Assembly (NCBI GenBank): GCA_013298995.1
Contig: JAAFJW010000009.1
Span: 1-41,484 of the forward strand
Origin: Sphingobacteriales bacterium
GTDB lineage: Bacteria > Bacteroidota > Bacteroidia > Sphingobacteriales > Sphingobacteriaceae
DNA length: 41,484 nucleotides
Direction: 5' to 3'
Under the pieces are notes generated by a model. That model saw only the letters and a program-made list of their open reading frames with translations. It had not been told where the DNA came from and made no database searches. The position numbers were made by a program, and so were the translations under genes. Shown here piece by piece: positions 16,572 through 24,482 of the stretch (position 1 is its first letter; each line of letters opens with the position of its first letter).

Positions 16572-18464
16572 ATGGCAACATTAACATTAAACGACACACA
16601 TACTGCACACCACGACCACGCAGCTCACGGAGACCATGGTCATCATAAAGAAACTTTCTTAACTAAATATGTATTTAGTCAAGACCATAAAATGATAGCC
16701 AAACAGTTTTTAATTACTGGTATTTTTATGGGCGTTGTAGCTATGACGCTTTCTATATTATTTCGTATCCAACTGGCTTATCCTGATGAAAGTTTCCCAT
16801 TATTAGAAATGTTATTAGGTAAATTTGCACCCGAAGGAAGGTTAGACCCTAACTTTTACCTTTCATTAGTTACCATACACGGTACAATAATGGTGTTTTT
16901 TGTACTAACAGCAGGTTTAAGTGGTACTTTTTCTAATTTATTAATACCATTGCAATTAGGTGCTCGTGATATGGCATCACCATTTATGAATATGCTTTCG
17001 TACTGGTTTTTTGCTATTGCATCTGCAATTATGTTGGCAACTTTCTTCATCGAAACAGGGCCAGCCAGTTCGGGATGGACAATTTATCCGCCTTTATCGG
17101 CTCTGCCAAAAGCTATGCCAGGTTCGGGTTTAGGGATGACCATGTGGTTAATATCAATGGTATTATTTGTGGCATCATCGTTAATGGGCGGTATTAATTA
17201 CGTATCAACCGTATTAAATATGCGTACCAAAGGTATGGATTTATGGAAAATGCCTTTAACAATATGGGCTTTCTTTTTAACTGCCATTGTAGGTATATTA
17301 TCATTCCCTGTACTGGTTGCAGCTGTAGTTTTATTAATTTTTGATAGAAGCTTTGGTACATCATTTTACTTATCAGATATTTACATAGCTGGCCAAGCAT
17401 TACCCAACGAGGGAGGTAGCCCAGTGTTATGGCAACATTTATTTTGGTTTTTAGGCCATCCAGAAGTTTATATTGTATTAATGCCTGCTTTGGGTATCAC
17501 ATCCGAAGTTATAGCCACCAACGCTAGAAAACCAATTTTTGGTTACCATGCCATGGTTTATTCGTTAATTGGTATTACTATATTATCGTTTATTGTATGG
17601 GGGCATCACATGTTTGTAACAGGTATGAATCCATTTCTTGGAGGCGTATTTATGATAACTACCTTGGTAATTGCTGTGCCATCGGCAGTGAAAACATTTA
17701 ATTACTTAGCTACACTTTGGCGTGGTAACATTAGGTTTACGCCAGCCATGTTATTTGCAATTGGTTTGGTATCTTTCTTTATATCGGGTGGTTTAACGGG
17801 TATATTTTTAGGAAACGCTGCTTTAGATATTAATTTACACGATACTTATTTTGTAGTTGCCCACTTCCATTTGGTAATGGGTTCGGCTGCTATATTTGGT
17901 ATGTTATCGGGTATTTACCATTGGTTTCCAAAAATGTTTGGTAAAATGATGGATGCTAAATTAGGCTATTTACACTTTTGGTTAACCTTTATATCAGCTT
18001 ATTTGGTGTTTTTTCCGATGCACTTTATGGGTTTAGATGGTGTACCACGTAGGTATTATGCGTTTACCGAGTTCGAATCGATGAGCGAATGGTTATCGGT
18101 AAATAAATTTATTACTTGGGCGGCAATATTAGGTGCAGTAGCACAAGTGGCTTTCCTTTACAACTTTGTTTACTCTATATTTTGGGGCAAAAAAACGGTT
18201 CAAAATCCTTGGGAATCTACCACTTTAGAGTGGACAACCCCAGTAGAGCATTTACATGGCAACTGGCCAGGCGAGATACCTACGGTTTACCGTTGGCCTT
18301 ACGATTACAGCAAGCCAGGTGCTGATGCTGATTTTATTCCACAAACTACGCCATTATCCGAAACAATGAGTTCCAATTTACCTCACGATTTTGAGGGTAA
18401 CGAAGAATCGGAAAGAATACAATTAGATTGGGAAAAGCAAAACAAAAAAGAATTAGTAAAGTAA
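16572..18464 (+). CDS. coxA: Cytochrome c oxidase subunit I (A-type heme-copper oxidase)
   Basis: The 630-residue catalytic subunit reduces O2 to water and pumps protons. CuB ligands and the Tyr crosslink motif are visible at H296-P-E-V-Y300. The GHPEVY Glu (E298) marks a D-channel, A1-type enzyme. H345-H346 and H431-F-H433 complete CuB and heme a3/a ligation. About twelve membrane helices are present. The N-terminus before the first helix is extended and His-rich (HTAHHDHAAHGDHGHHKE), which could bind metal. It ends just upstream of a strong terminator-like hairpin at 18481. Confidence 0.96.
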   Translation: MATLTLNDTHTAHHDHAAHGDHGHHKETFLTKYVFSQDHKMIAKQFLITGIFMGVVAMTLSILFRIQLAYPDESFPLLEMLLGKFAPEGRLDPNFYLSLVTIHGTIMVFFVLTAGLSGTFSNLLIPLQLGARDMASPFMNMLSYWFFAIASAIMLATFFIETGPASSGWTIYPPLSALPKAMPGSGLGMTMWLISMVLFVASSLMGGINYVSTVLNMRTKGMDLWKMPLTIWAFFLTAIVGILSFPVLVAAVVLLIFDRSFGTSFYLSDIYIAGQALPNEGGSPVLWQHLFWFLGHPEVYIVLMPALGITSEVIATNARKPIFGYHAMVYSLIGITILSFIVWGHHMFVTGMNPFLGGVFMITTLVIAVPSAVKTFNYLATLWRGNIRFTPAMLFAIGLVSFFISGGLTGIFLGNAALDINLHDTYFVVAHFHLVMGSAAIFGMLSGIYHWFPKMFGKMMDAKLGYLHFWLTFISAYLVFFPMHFMGLDGVPRRYYAFTEFESMSEWLSVNKFITWAAILGAVAQVAFLYNFVYSIFWGKKTVQNPWESTTLEWTTPVEHLHGNWPGEIPTVYRWPYDYSKPGADADFIPQTTPLSETMSSNLPHDFEGNEESERIQLDWEKQNKKELVK

Positions 18465-18480
18465 TTTTTAAATAAAATTT

Positions 18481-18527
18481 AAAAGGGTGTAGCCGTAAGA
18501 TATATCTCTTACCTATGCCCTTTTTTT
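18481..18527 (+). terminator. Strong Rho-independent-type hairpin after coxA
   Basis: AAAAGGGTGTAG pairs with CTATGCCCTTTT (two G-U wobbles). Inside it GTAAGA pairs with TCTTAC around a short loop, and the stem is followed by a run of T's. The next start codon (ctaA, 18540) lies 12 nt downstream, leaving no room for a promoter between them. Confidence 0.8.
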
Positions 18528-18539
18528 ATGAAATAAATT

Positions 18540-19607
18540 ATGTATTCCAAAGTGGAAACTCGTTTTATAACTACTAACTTAATTACCATAATTGCCCTGT
18601 TTGTTTTAATATTAGCAGGCGGTGTGGTACGTAGTTCGGGTTCGGGTATGGGTTGCCCCGATTGGCCTAAATGTTTCGATCAATACATTCCTCCTACCAA
18701 TATCTTGCAATTGCCCATAGGCTATCAAACCAAATATGTAGCGCAAAGAGTTAAAAAAAACGAAAAATTTGCATCGCTATTAAGCAAAATGGGATATGTG
18801 GATTTAGCTACTAAAATCCGCAACGACGAAAGCATAAAAATACCCGAAGAATTTAACGCTACCAAAACCTACACCGAATATATAAACCGCTTAATTGGTG
18901 CTATTACAGGCATATTTTTATTGTTAACCTGTTTTTTTGCTAAAGTGTATATTAAAAATCAACCCAAAATATTTTGGTTAAGTTTGCTTAATCTGGTTTT
19001 AGTTTTTTTTCAGGCTTGGTTGGGTTCTATTGTGGTATCTACCAATTTGCTGGCTTGGGTAATTACCCTACATATATTGGTGGCCTTATTAATTTTAGCC
19101 ATTGCTATTTACACGTATCATCATGCAAAATATAAAAGTTTAGATAATGTGGCTAGCAAACCAATACCAACTTTGGTAAAATTTATAAGCATTATTTTAT
19201 TTTTAATAACCATTTTTCAAATTACCTTAGGCACACATGTACGCGAAACGGTTGATTATGTAGTTACCACTTTCCCAGCTTTAACACGCAACCATTGGGT
19301 AGCCAAAATCGGCGAAAGCCTAAACTACCATAGAGATTTGGCGTTACTAATTTTAATACTTAATGCTGGCTTGTATTTGTTAGTTTTGCAAAACGCTAAG
19401 CGCAACAGCAAAATGGTTAAATACTTAAACATAACCTTAATTTTAATTGTTTTACAAATGGTGGTAGGAGGGGTTTTAAGTTATTTAAGTTTGCCACCTA
19501 CGGCGCAAGCATTACATATTTTATTGGCAAGTTTATTGTTTGGTGCACAGTTTTACCTTGTTTTGCTGCTAATGCAAAAACCATTTATTAATTATACCCT
19601 AGCATAG
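18540..19607 (+). CDS. ctaA: Heme A synthase (COX15/CtaA family)
   Basis: The 355-residue membrane protein has about eight helices and oxidises heme O to heme A for the oxidase. Family marks are GGVVRSSGSGMGCPDWPKCF near residues 27-46, with a Cys pair spaced C-x5-C, the EYINRLIG segment (about 114-121), TLHI, and NYHRDLA and ALHILLA in the second half, which supply heme-ligating His residues. A stretch of about 65 residues (roughly 55-115) between the first helix and EYINRLIG is an extended periplasmic loop, seen in other Bacteroidota members. It follows the coxA terminator by 12 nt and is followed by ctaB after one base. Confidence 0.92.
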   Translation: MYSKVETRFITTNLITIIALFVLILAGGVVRSSGSGMGCPDWPKCFDQYIPPTNILQLPIGYQTKYVAQRVKKNEKFASLLSKMGYVDLATKIRNDESIKIPEEFNATKTYTEYINRLIGAITGIFLLLTCFFAKVYIKNQPKIFWLSLLNLVLVFFQAWLGSIVVSTNLLAWVITLHILVALLILAIAIYTYHHAKYKSLDNVASKPIPTLVKFISIILFLITIFQITLGTHVRETVDYVVTTFPALTRNHWVAKIGESLNYHRDLALLILILNAGLYLLVLQNAKRNSKMVKYLNITLILIVLQMVVGGVLSYLSLPPTAQALHILLASLLFGAQFYLVLLLMQKPFINYTLA

Positions 19608-19608
19608 T

Positions 19609-20472
19609 GTGAAAGCGTTTTTATCAGATTTTAAAAAATTAATTAAGCTACGACTAACTTTTTTGGTAGTTTTTTCGGCATCAATATGTTTTTTAATTGC
19701 CAAAGAAAACTGGGAAACTATAAACTGGCAAAACTGGATAAAATTAATTATTGGCGGCTTTTTAGTTACAGGCGCAGCCAATGGGTTTAACGAAATTATA
19801 GAAAAAGATTTAGACAAATTAATGAGCCGTACAGCCGATAGGCCGCTACCATCGGGCAGTATGACAACTGGCCAGGCCTTAGTATTAAGTTTATTTATGG
19901 GTATTTTTGGCACCTACCTTTTGGGGAGTTTAAATTTAACCACAGGCATATTATCGGTATTTTCGATTTTATTTTACGCATTTATTTACACCCCGCTAAA
20001 AAGAGTTGGCTCAATAGCGGTATTTATGGGAGCCATACCAGGTGCTTTACCACCGCTAATTGGCTACGTAGCGGCACATGGCAAAATAGATACTTTTGCA
20101 TTAGTACTTTTTGCGATACAATTTATGTGGCAGTTTCCGCACTTTTGGGCAATTGCATGGGTGTTAGATGATGATTATAAAAAAGCAGGTTTTAGGTTAT
20201 TGCCCACCCAAAAACGAGACAGAACGAGTGCCATCATTACCCTTTTGTTTGCTATTTTACTGCTACCAGTAAGTTTATTGCCTACTTATTTTGGTTTTGG
20301 TGGGATTGTAATTGCTGGCATATCGGTAATATGTAGTTTGGTATTTATTTATCAAGCACTAATGCTTACCATAAAAATGGATATAAAATCGGCCAAAAGC
20401 CTCATGTATGGTAGCTTTTTTTATTTACCCATAGTACAAATTGTTTTATTGTTTGATTTAATAAAGAAATAA
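19609..20472 (+). CDS. ctaB: Heme O synthase (protoheme IX farnesyltransferase)
   Basis: The 287-residue UbiA-family prenyltransferase adds a farnesyl group to heme B, making heme O, the substrate of CtaA. The first Asp-rich motif is N61-x3-E65-K-D67-L-D69-x-L-M-x-R-T-x-x-R-P, and a second acidic motif, LDDDYKKAGFRLLP, lies near residue 186. About nine membrane helices are predicted. The start is GTG at 19609, one base after the ctaA stop; it places the conserved LIKLRLTFLV segment at the expected distance from the N-terminus. GTG and close packing suggest translational coupling to ctaA. Confidence 0.93.
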   Translation: MKAFLSDFKKLIKLRLTFLVVFSASICFLIAKENWETINWQNWIKLIIGGFLVTGAANGFNEIIEKDLDKLMSRTADRPLPSGSMTTGQALVLSLFMGIFGTYLLGSLNLTTGILSVFSILFYAFIYTPLKRVGSIAVFMGAIPGALPPLIGYVAAHGKIDTFALVLFAIQFMWQFPHFWAIAWVLDDDYKKAGFRLLPTQKRDRTSAIITLLFAILLLPVSLLPTYFGFGGIVIAGISVICSLVFIYQALMLTIKMDIKSAKSLMYGSFFYLPIVQIVLLFDLIKK

Positions 20473-20473
20473 A

Positions 20474-21052
20474 ATGCCAACATACCCACAAGAAACCGAC
20501 CGCTACAGCCTACAACCCAAAAAATTTATTGTATGGTTGTTTATGATATCGTCGTTTATATTTTTTGCAGGCCTCACCAGCGGTTTTATCGTTTACTCGG
20601 GCGATAATTTGGCCAAGCAGCTAAACGTAAAAATGCCCGATGCCTTTATTTATAGTACCATTTTAGTAATTGCCAGCAGCATTAGCTTACAGTGGGCTTA
20701 TATACAAACCAAGCGTTTAAATTTTGCCAAGCAGCGTTTAGGTTTGTGGCTAACCATTGCTTTAGGCGTTGCTTTTACTTGTTCACAATTATACGGCTGG
20801 ATGGTTTTAACAGGTTTAGGTGCTTTTTTTACCAGTTCAAACGCATCTATTAGCTTTGTTTACGTTTTTACATTATTTCATATTTTACACATAATTGCAG
20901 GTTTAATATTGATAATTGGCTCAATAATAAGCAGTTACAAAGCTGTGCCCAACGTATTAAATATTTTTAGAATGGAAATATCAATTGTCTTTTGGCATTT
21001 TGTAGATATTCTATGGATATATTTATATGTTTTCTTACTTTTGAATCAATAA
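20474..21052 (+). CDS. Cytochrome c oxidase subunit III-like protein (first copy)
   Basis: The 192-residue protein has five hydrophobic helices and the subunit III family pattern, including HILHIIAGL (about 137-145) and the C-terminal FWHFVDILWIYLYVFL (about 173-188). It is shorter than the next gene product and begins 1 bp after ctaB. In Bacteroidota a pair of subunit III genes in this position is usual; this shorter one may act with the longer one in the oxidase or stabilise it during assembly. Which copy forms the structural subunit cannot be told from sequence. Confidence 0.9.
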   Translation: MPTYPQETDRYSLQPKKFIVWLFMISSFIFFAGLTSGFIVYSGDNLAKQLNVKMPDAFIYSTILVIASSISLQWAYIQTKRLNFAKQRLGLWLTIALGVAFTCSQLYGWMVLTGLGAFFTSSNASISFVYVFTLFHILHIIAGLILIIGSIISSYKAVPNVLNIFRMEISIVFWHFVDILWIYLYVFLLLNQ

Positions 21053-21084
21053 AAAATTACATAACGCTTACACACATTTTTTAA

Positions 21085-21783
21085 ATGGATACATTACTAA
21101 AATTAGATCAAGTTAAAACCGACCCTTGGAGTGGTGGAAAATCTCCGTTTGCTATCGAGTACGGCAAATTAATGATGTGGTTTTTCTTGCTTTCCGATGC
21201 TTTTACGTTTTCGGCATTTTTAATTTATTACGGCGCACAACGCTTTAGTAAAATGACATGGCCCGACCCTGATATTGTTTTTCAATCAATACCCGGAATT
21301 ACCGAAACTGATGCACCATTAGTTTTTGTAGGTATTATGACTTTTATTTTAATTATGAGCTCCGTAACTATGGTATTAGCCGTTGAAGCTGGTCACCGTA
21401 ATTCGAAAAAAGAAGTAGTTTGGTGGATGATAGCTACCATTATTGGTGGTTTTATGTTTTTAGGATGCCAAGCCTTAGAGTGGACGCATTTACACCACGA
21501 AGGCTTTTGGTGGGGCAGCACACCCGCTTTAGAAGAACTTAAAGCAATGGGTGCCGATGGCGTAAGTGGGCAACAATTTGCCAACCTATTTTTTACCATT
21601 ACGGGCTTTCATGGTTTCCACGTTTTTACAGGCGTAATCATCAATATTATTATTTTAATAATGACAATGCTTGGTGTTTTTGAACGCCGAGGCCATTACC
21701 TAATGGTTGAAAAAGTAGGCCTTTATTGGCACTTTGTTGATTTAGTTTGGGTTTTTGTTTTCACATTTTTTTACTTAGTATAA
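21085..21783 (+). CDS. ctaE: Cytochrome c oxidase subunit III (second copy)
   Basis: The 232-residue protein has about five helices with the subunit III signatures GKLMMWFFLLSDAFTFSAFL (about 27-46), EWTHLHHEGFWWG (about 132-144), FTITGFHGFHVFTG (about 170-183) and YWHFVDLVWVFVFTFFYL at the C-terminus. Subunit III stabilises the core and supports proton uptake into the D-channel of subunit I. It lies 32 bp after the first subunit III gene and 13 bp before the subunit IV gene. Confidence 0.93.
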   Translation: MDTLLKLDQVKTDPWSGGKSPFAIEYGKLMMWFFLLSDAFTFSAFLIYYGAQRFSKMTWPDPDIVFQSIPGITETDAPLVFVGIMTFILIMSSVTMVLAVEAGHRNSKKEVVWWMIATIIGGFMFLGCQALEWTHLHHEGFWWGSTPALEELKAMGADGVSGQQFANLFFTITGFHGFHVFTGVIINIIILIMTMLGVFERRGHYLMVEKVGLYWHFVDLVWVFVFTFFYLV

Positions 21784-21796
21784 TTAGCTTACATAT

Positions 21797-22138
21797 ATGC
21801 AAACCGAACATGCAGAAATTCACCACGCTGGTGACCACGAAGGAATGACCAAAGGAAGAATTTGGAAAGTTTTTTTTATCCTCTTAGCCATAACCGTTGT
21901 AGAGTTTATTGTTGCCCTAGCCATACCACACGCCGTAATGGGCAATGCAGTGCGCAATACCATTTACATTGTTTTAACACTGGTAAAAGCATTTTATATT
22001 ATAGCATTTTTTATGCACCTAAAGTTCGAGAAATACACCTTAAAACTATTTCTCATACTTTCTATAATTTTTATCATTTATTTTATTGTTTTAATGCTTG
22101 TAGAGGGTAATTATTTGAATACACACATGAACGCATGA
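21797..22138 (+). CDS. ctaF: Prokaryotic cytochrome c oxidase subunit IV family protein
   Basis: The 113-residue protein has a short His-rich N-terminus (HAEIHHAGDHEG) and three hydrophobic helices: about 24-42, 50-73 with KAFYIIAFFMHLKFE following, and 85-103. This matches the small subunit IV (COX4_pro/CyoD-like) family. Subunit IV is a small accessory subunit of bacterial A-type oxidases. It overlaps the following SCO-like gene by 4 nt (ATGA), so the two are translationally coupled. Confidence 0.9.
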   Translation: MQTEHAEIHHAGDHEGMTKGRIWKVFFILLAITVVEFIVALAIPHAVMGNAVRNTIYIVLTLVKAFYIIAFFMHLKFEKYTLKLFLILSIIFIIYFIVLMLVEGNYLNTHMNA

Positions 22139-22833
22139 TAAAAAAATTTCCGTTAAAGAAACTAATAATCCTGGTAGCTATTTTAGCCCTACCAGGATTT
22201 TTGTATTATTTACTACAAGCAAAAGGCAAAAATCGGTACAAACCTTTACCCATTTACGGCCCCAAAACGGTTTTAAAAACTTTTACAAAAAAACGTAGGG
22301 TTATTATTCCCGATACCCTTTACCATACCATAAAACCGTTTACAATGGTAAACCAAAATAATGTTAAGGTGGCTTTCGCCGATTTTAAATCCAAAATAAC
22401 GGTTGTACATTTTTTTTACACACGCAATCAAAACCTAAATACTACGGTTAATAAACGTTTAAAAAGTTTGTACGATGAATATAAAAACAATAAAATAATT
22501 CGTTTTGTTACTATATCTATTGATGAGAAATACGATAAGCCAGCCCAACTAAAAACCTATGCCAACGCTTTAAATGTAAACGCCAATAAATGGGATTTTT
22601 ATACTGTGGATAGCAACCAAGTATTTGACATAGCCAAAACCCAATTTTACATAAATGCCAAAAAACTAAACGATAACGATTTTATAGTTTCCGAAAAATT
22701 AATATTGTTAGATGCCAACCAGCGCATAAGAGGCTATTACGATGGCACATCGGTAAGCGCAACCTTACAATTAAGCGACGAAATTAAAGTACAAATAACC
22801 GAAGAATTAAGAAAAATAAAAGCCGAAAACTAA
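22135..22833 (+). CDS. SCO1/SenC-like protein lacking the copper ligands
   Basis: The 232-residue protein has one N-terminal membrane anchor (about 8-27) and a thioredoxin-like SCO fold: VVHFFYT at 90-96, RFVTISIDEKYDKP near 122-135, and LILLDANQRIRGYYDGTS near 189-206. In functional SCO proteins, FFxTxC-x3-C supplies two Cu ligands and FIHSE supplies the His. Here these positions read N98 and N102 instead of Cys, and V185 instead of His. The fold is recognisable but copper binding as in the family should be impossible. Genes on both sides and the ATGA overlap are intact, so this is a substituted, probably expressed protein rather than debris. Confidence 0.85.
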   Translation: MIKKFPLKKLIILVAILALPGFLYYLLQAKGKNRYKPLPIYGPKTVLKTFTKKRRVIIPDTLYHTIKPFTMVNQNNVKVAFADFKSKITVVHFFYTRNQNLNTTVNKRLKSLYDEYKNNKIIRFVTISIDEKYDKPAQLKTYANALNVNANKWDFYTVDSNQVFDIAKTQFYINAKKLNDNDFIVSEKLILLDANQRIRGYYDGTSVSATLQLSDEIKVQITEELRKIKAEN

Positions 22834-22839
22834 AACCCT

Positions 22840-23412
22840 ATGAACGATAAATTAATATTTAGAATAATAATGAGCATATCTATTTTTGTGTATGTAGTAG
22901 TAATTATACTTAACCGCAAAATAATACCCGTAACCATACCCACACCCAGCTTTGTATATTTATTTCCAAAGTTTAACGCTATTATAAATGGTACTTGTAG
23001 CATTTTACTTTTAACATCTTTATATTTTATTAAACAAAAAAATATTGTAGCACACAAGCGAATTAATATTTTAACGTTTTTACTATCGTCGCTGTTTTTA
23101 GTATTATATATTGTTTACCATTATTTTGCTCCCGATGTTATGTTTGGCGATATTAACCATAATGGTATATTATCTGATGAAGAAAAAATGCTGGCAGGCA
23201 AACTTAGGTACGTTTATTACGTTATACTTATAAGTCATATTGTACTTGCAGCAATTGTATTACCACTTATATTATTAAGTTTTCAAAAAGGCTTACAAAT
23301 GCAGGTACAAAAGCACCGCAAATTAGTGCGCTGGAGTTTCCCCGTTTGGCTATACGTTACCATAACAGGTGTAGTGGTTTACGTAATGATTTCGCCCTAT
23401 TATCCATTTTAA
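22840..23412 (+). CDS. DUF420 family membrane protein with an EF-hand-like loop
   Basis: The 190-residue protein has about five membrane helices and His residues at helix ends (H72, H94, H133, H159), typical of DUF420 (CtaG/CtaM-related oxidase assembly proteins). Between helices, residues 104-115 read D-I-N-H-N-G-I-L-S-D-E-E, which fits the 12-residue EF-hand loop pattern (D1, N3, N5, G6, L8, E12). DUF420 proteins act in heme-copper oxidase biogenesis in Gram-positive relatives; here that role is inferred from family and neighbours. It starts 6 bp after the SCO-like gene. Confidence 0.85.
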   Translation: MNDKLIFRIIMSISIFVYVVVIILNRKIIPVTIPTPSFVYLFPKFNAIINGTCSILLLTSLYFIKQKNIVAHKRINILTFLLSSLFLVLYIVYHYFAPDVMFGDINHNGILSDEEKMLAGKLRYVYYVILISHIVLAAIVLPLILLSFQKGLQMQVQKHRKLVRWSFPVWLYVTITGVVVYVMISPYYPF

Positions 23413-23426
23413 ACCCATAAGAGGTT

Positions 23427-23699
23427 ATGAAAAATTTAAAAATATTATCAATTACAATTTTTGCAGCCATACTTTTATCGGCAACAGCCAGCCCTGCCCA
23501 ATGCCCCATGTGCAAAGCCAGTGTAGAGAGCAATTTAAAAGACGGCGGAAACACAGGTAAAGGCTTAAATAGTGGTATCATGTACCTTTTAGCTGCACCG
23601 TATTTAGCAATGGCAGGCATTGGTTTTTTATGGTACAAAAAATTTAAAAAGAAAGATGTAGGTGTTGATGTGAAACAGGAGCGGTTAAATCTGAATTAG
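23427..23699 (+). CDS. Small exported CxxC membrane protein, last gene of the oxidase cluster
   Basis: The 90-residue protein has a signal peptide (about 1-25, ending SPAQ) immediately followed by C26-P-M-C29. A short loop with GGNTGKGLNSG comes next, then one membrane helix (about 51-67) and a basic tail (WYKKFKKKD). The CPMC pair right after the cleavage site would sit outside the membrane and could bind a metal or undergo thiol exchange. I know of similar small ORFs at the end of oxidase clusters in Bacteroidota but not of any assigned function. Copper delivery is a reasonable guess given that the SCO-like protein next door has lost its ligands. Confidence 0.7.
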   Translation: MKNLKILSITIFAAILLSATASPAQCPMCKASVESNLKDGGNTGKGLNSGIMYLLAAPYLAMAGIGFLWYKKFKKKDVGVDVKQERLNLN

Positions 23700-23828
23700 G
23701 GGAGGAGCAAAATGACAATTACTAAAGGCAAAAAGATACAAATTAATTTGAGTTTGATGATTAAATAATAGTATAATTTACTGTAAATCAATGTTATTTA
23801 CGGTTTAAAAGCGTTAACGACGATAGCG

Positions 23829-23848
23829 GCCTGCCTGCGCAGGCAGGC
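23829..23848. repeat. Perfect 20-bp GC palindrome, possible terminator of the oxidase operon
   Basis: GCCTGCCTGC is followed directly by its exact reverse complement. Four bases later comes a run of six T's, so on the + strand this could terminate transcription after the oxidase cluster. The same core recurs at 23950-23967. Confidence 0.75.
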
Positions 23849-23949
23849 ATCCTTTTTTATGCCAAATCTCCCCCTTTGGGGGGCGAGGGGATAGACAAAT
23901 AAAAAAAGATATAGTCCTTCTTTTGTCAGGATAAACTCCCAGCGTGTTA

Positions 23950-23967
23950 CCTGCCTGCGCAGGCAGG
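23950..23967. repeat. 18-bp GC palindrome, second copy
   Basis: CCTGCCTGCGCAGGCAGG is identical to the core of the palindrome at 23830-23847, 120 bp away. Related imperfect versions occur at 34823-34838 and 34868-34892. Confidence 0.75.
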
Positions 23968-24089
23968 AAACGCCCCCTAATCATTATAAAAAACAATATT
24001 TATTAATCGAACTCATGCTAGTATAATTTAATAAAGAGAAATAAATAGGCTGTAATACATTGAAATAAAATAAATCCATTTTAATCAAC

Positions 24090-24479
24090 ATGAAATTATC
24101 TTTATTAACCTTATTATTAGCCTGTTTTGGCATTGCCCAAGCGCAGCAAGCTAGCGATAGCGTTATGGTTATTAAAACCGTAAAAGCATCGTACTACGCC
24201 AATAAATTTGAGGGACGTAAAACCACCAGTGGCCAACGTTACCGCCAAGCCAAACTTACTGCTGCCCATAAAACCTTGCCTTTTGGTACACAGGTTATGG
24301 TAACCAACCCCGCAAACGGTAAATTTGTAAGGGTAGTTATTAACGATAGAGGGCCTTTCGGCCGAGGCCTTAGTTTGGATCTTTCTAAATCGGCGGCCAA
24401 GGCAATTGGCCTGTTTGGCAAGGGTGTGGGCATGGTAGAAATTAGCTACTGGGTGTATAATGTGCCCGCCACAAATTAG
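24090..24479 (+). CDS. RlpA-like double-psi beta-barrel protein, secreted
   Basis: The 129-residue protein has a signal peptide (about 1-18, ending AQAQ) followed by one RlpA-like double-psi beta-barrel: ASYYANKFEGRKTTSGQRY (about 34-52), TAAHKTLPFGTQVMV, VINDRGPFGRGLSLDLSKSAA (about 88-108) and VGMVEISYWV. RlpA proteins are septal peptidoglycan lytic transglycosylases that cut naked glycan strands; the conserved Asp in NDRGPF is present. There is no SPOR domain, so septal targeting by that route is not expected. It ends 3 bp from the convergent ABC ATPase gene. Confidence 0.88.
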   Translation: MKLSLLTLLLACFGIAQAQQASDSVMVIKTVKASYYANKFEGRKTTSGQRYRQAKLTAAHKTLPFGTQVMVTNPANGKFVRVVINDRGPFGRGLSLDLSKSAAKAIGLFGKGVGMVEISYWVYNVPATN

Positions 24480-24482
24480 CAC

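Larger units (their letters stand above)
23700..24089. other. Intergenic region with GC-rich palindromes
   Basis: This 390-bp stretch has no credible gene. It holds two copies of a GC-rich palindrome (23829-23848 and 23950-23967) and between them a CCCCC-TTT-GGGGG hairpin (23870-23882), standing out from very AT-rich surroundings. Confidence 0.7.

Noticed and set aside
23870-23883. CCCCC-TTT-GGGGGG hairpin as a separate functional terminator.
   Set aside because: It lacks a following T-run and belongs to repetitive intergenic DNA between two palindromes, so it was not listed alone.
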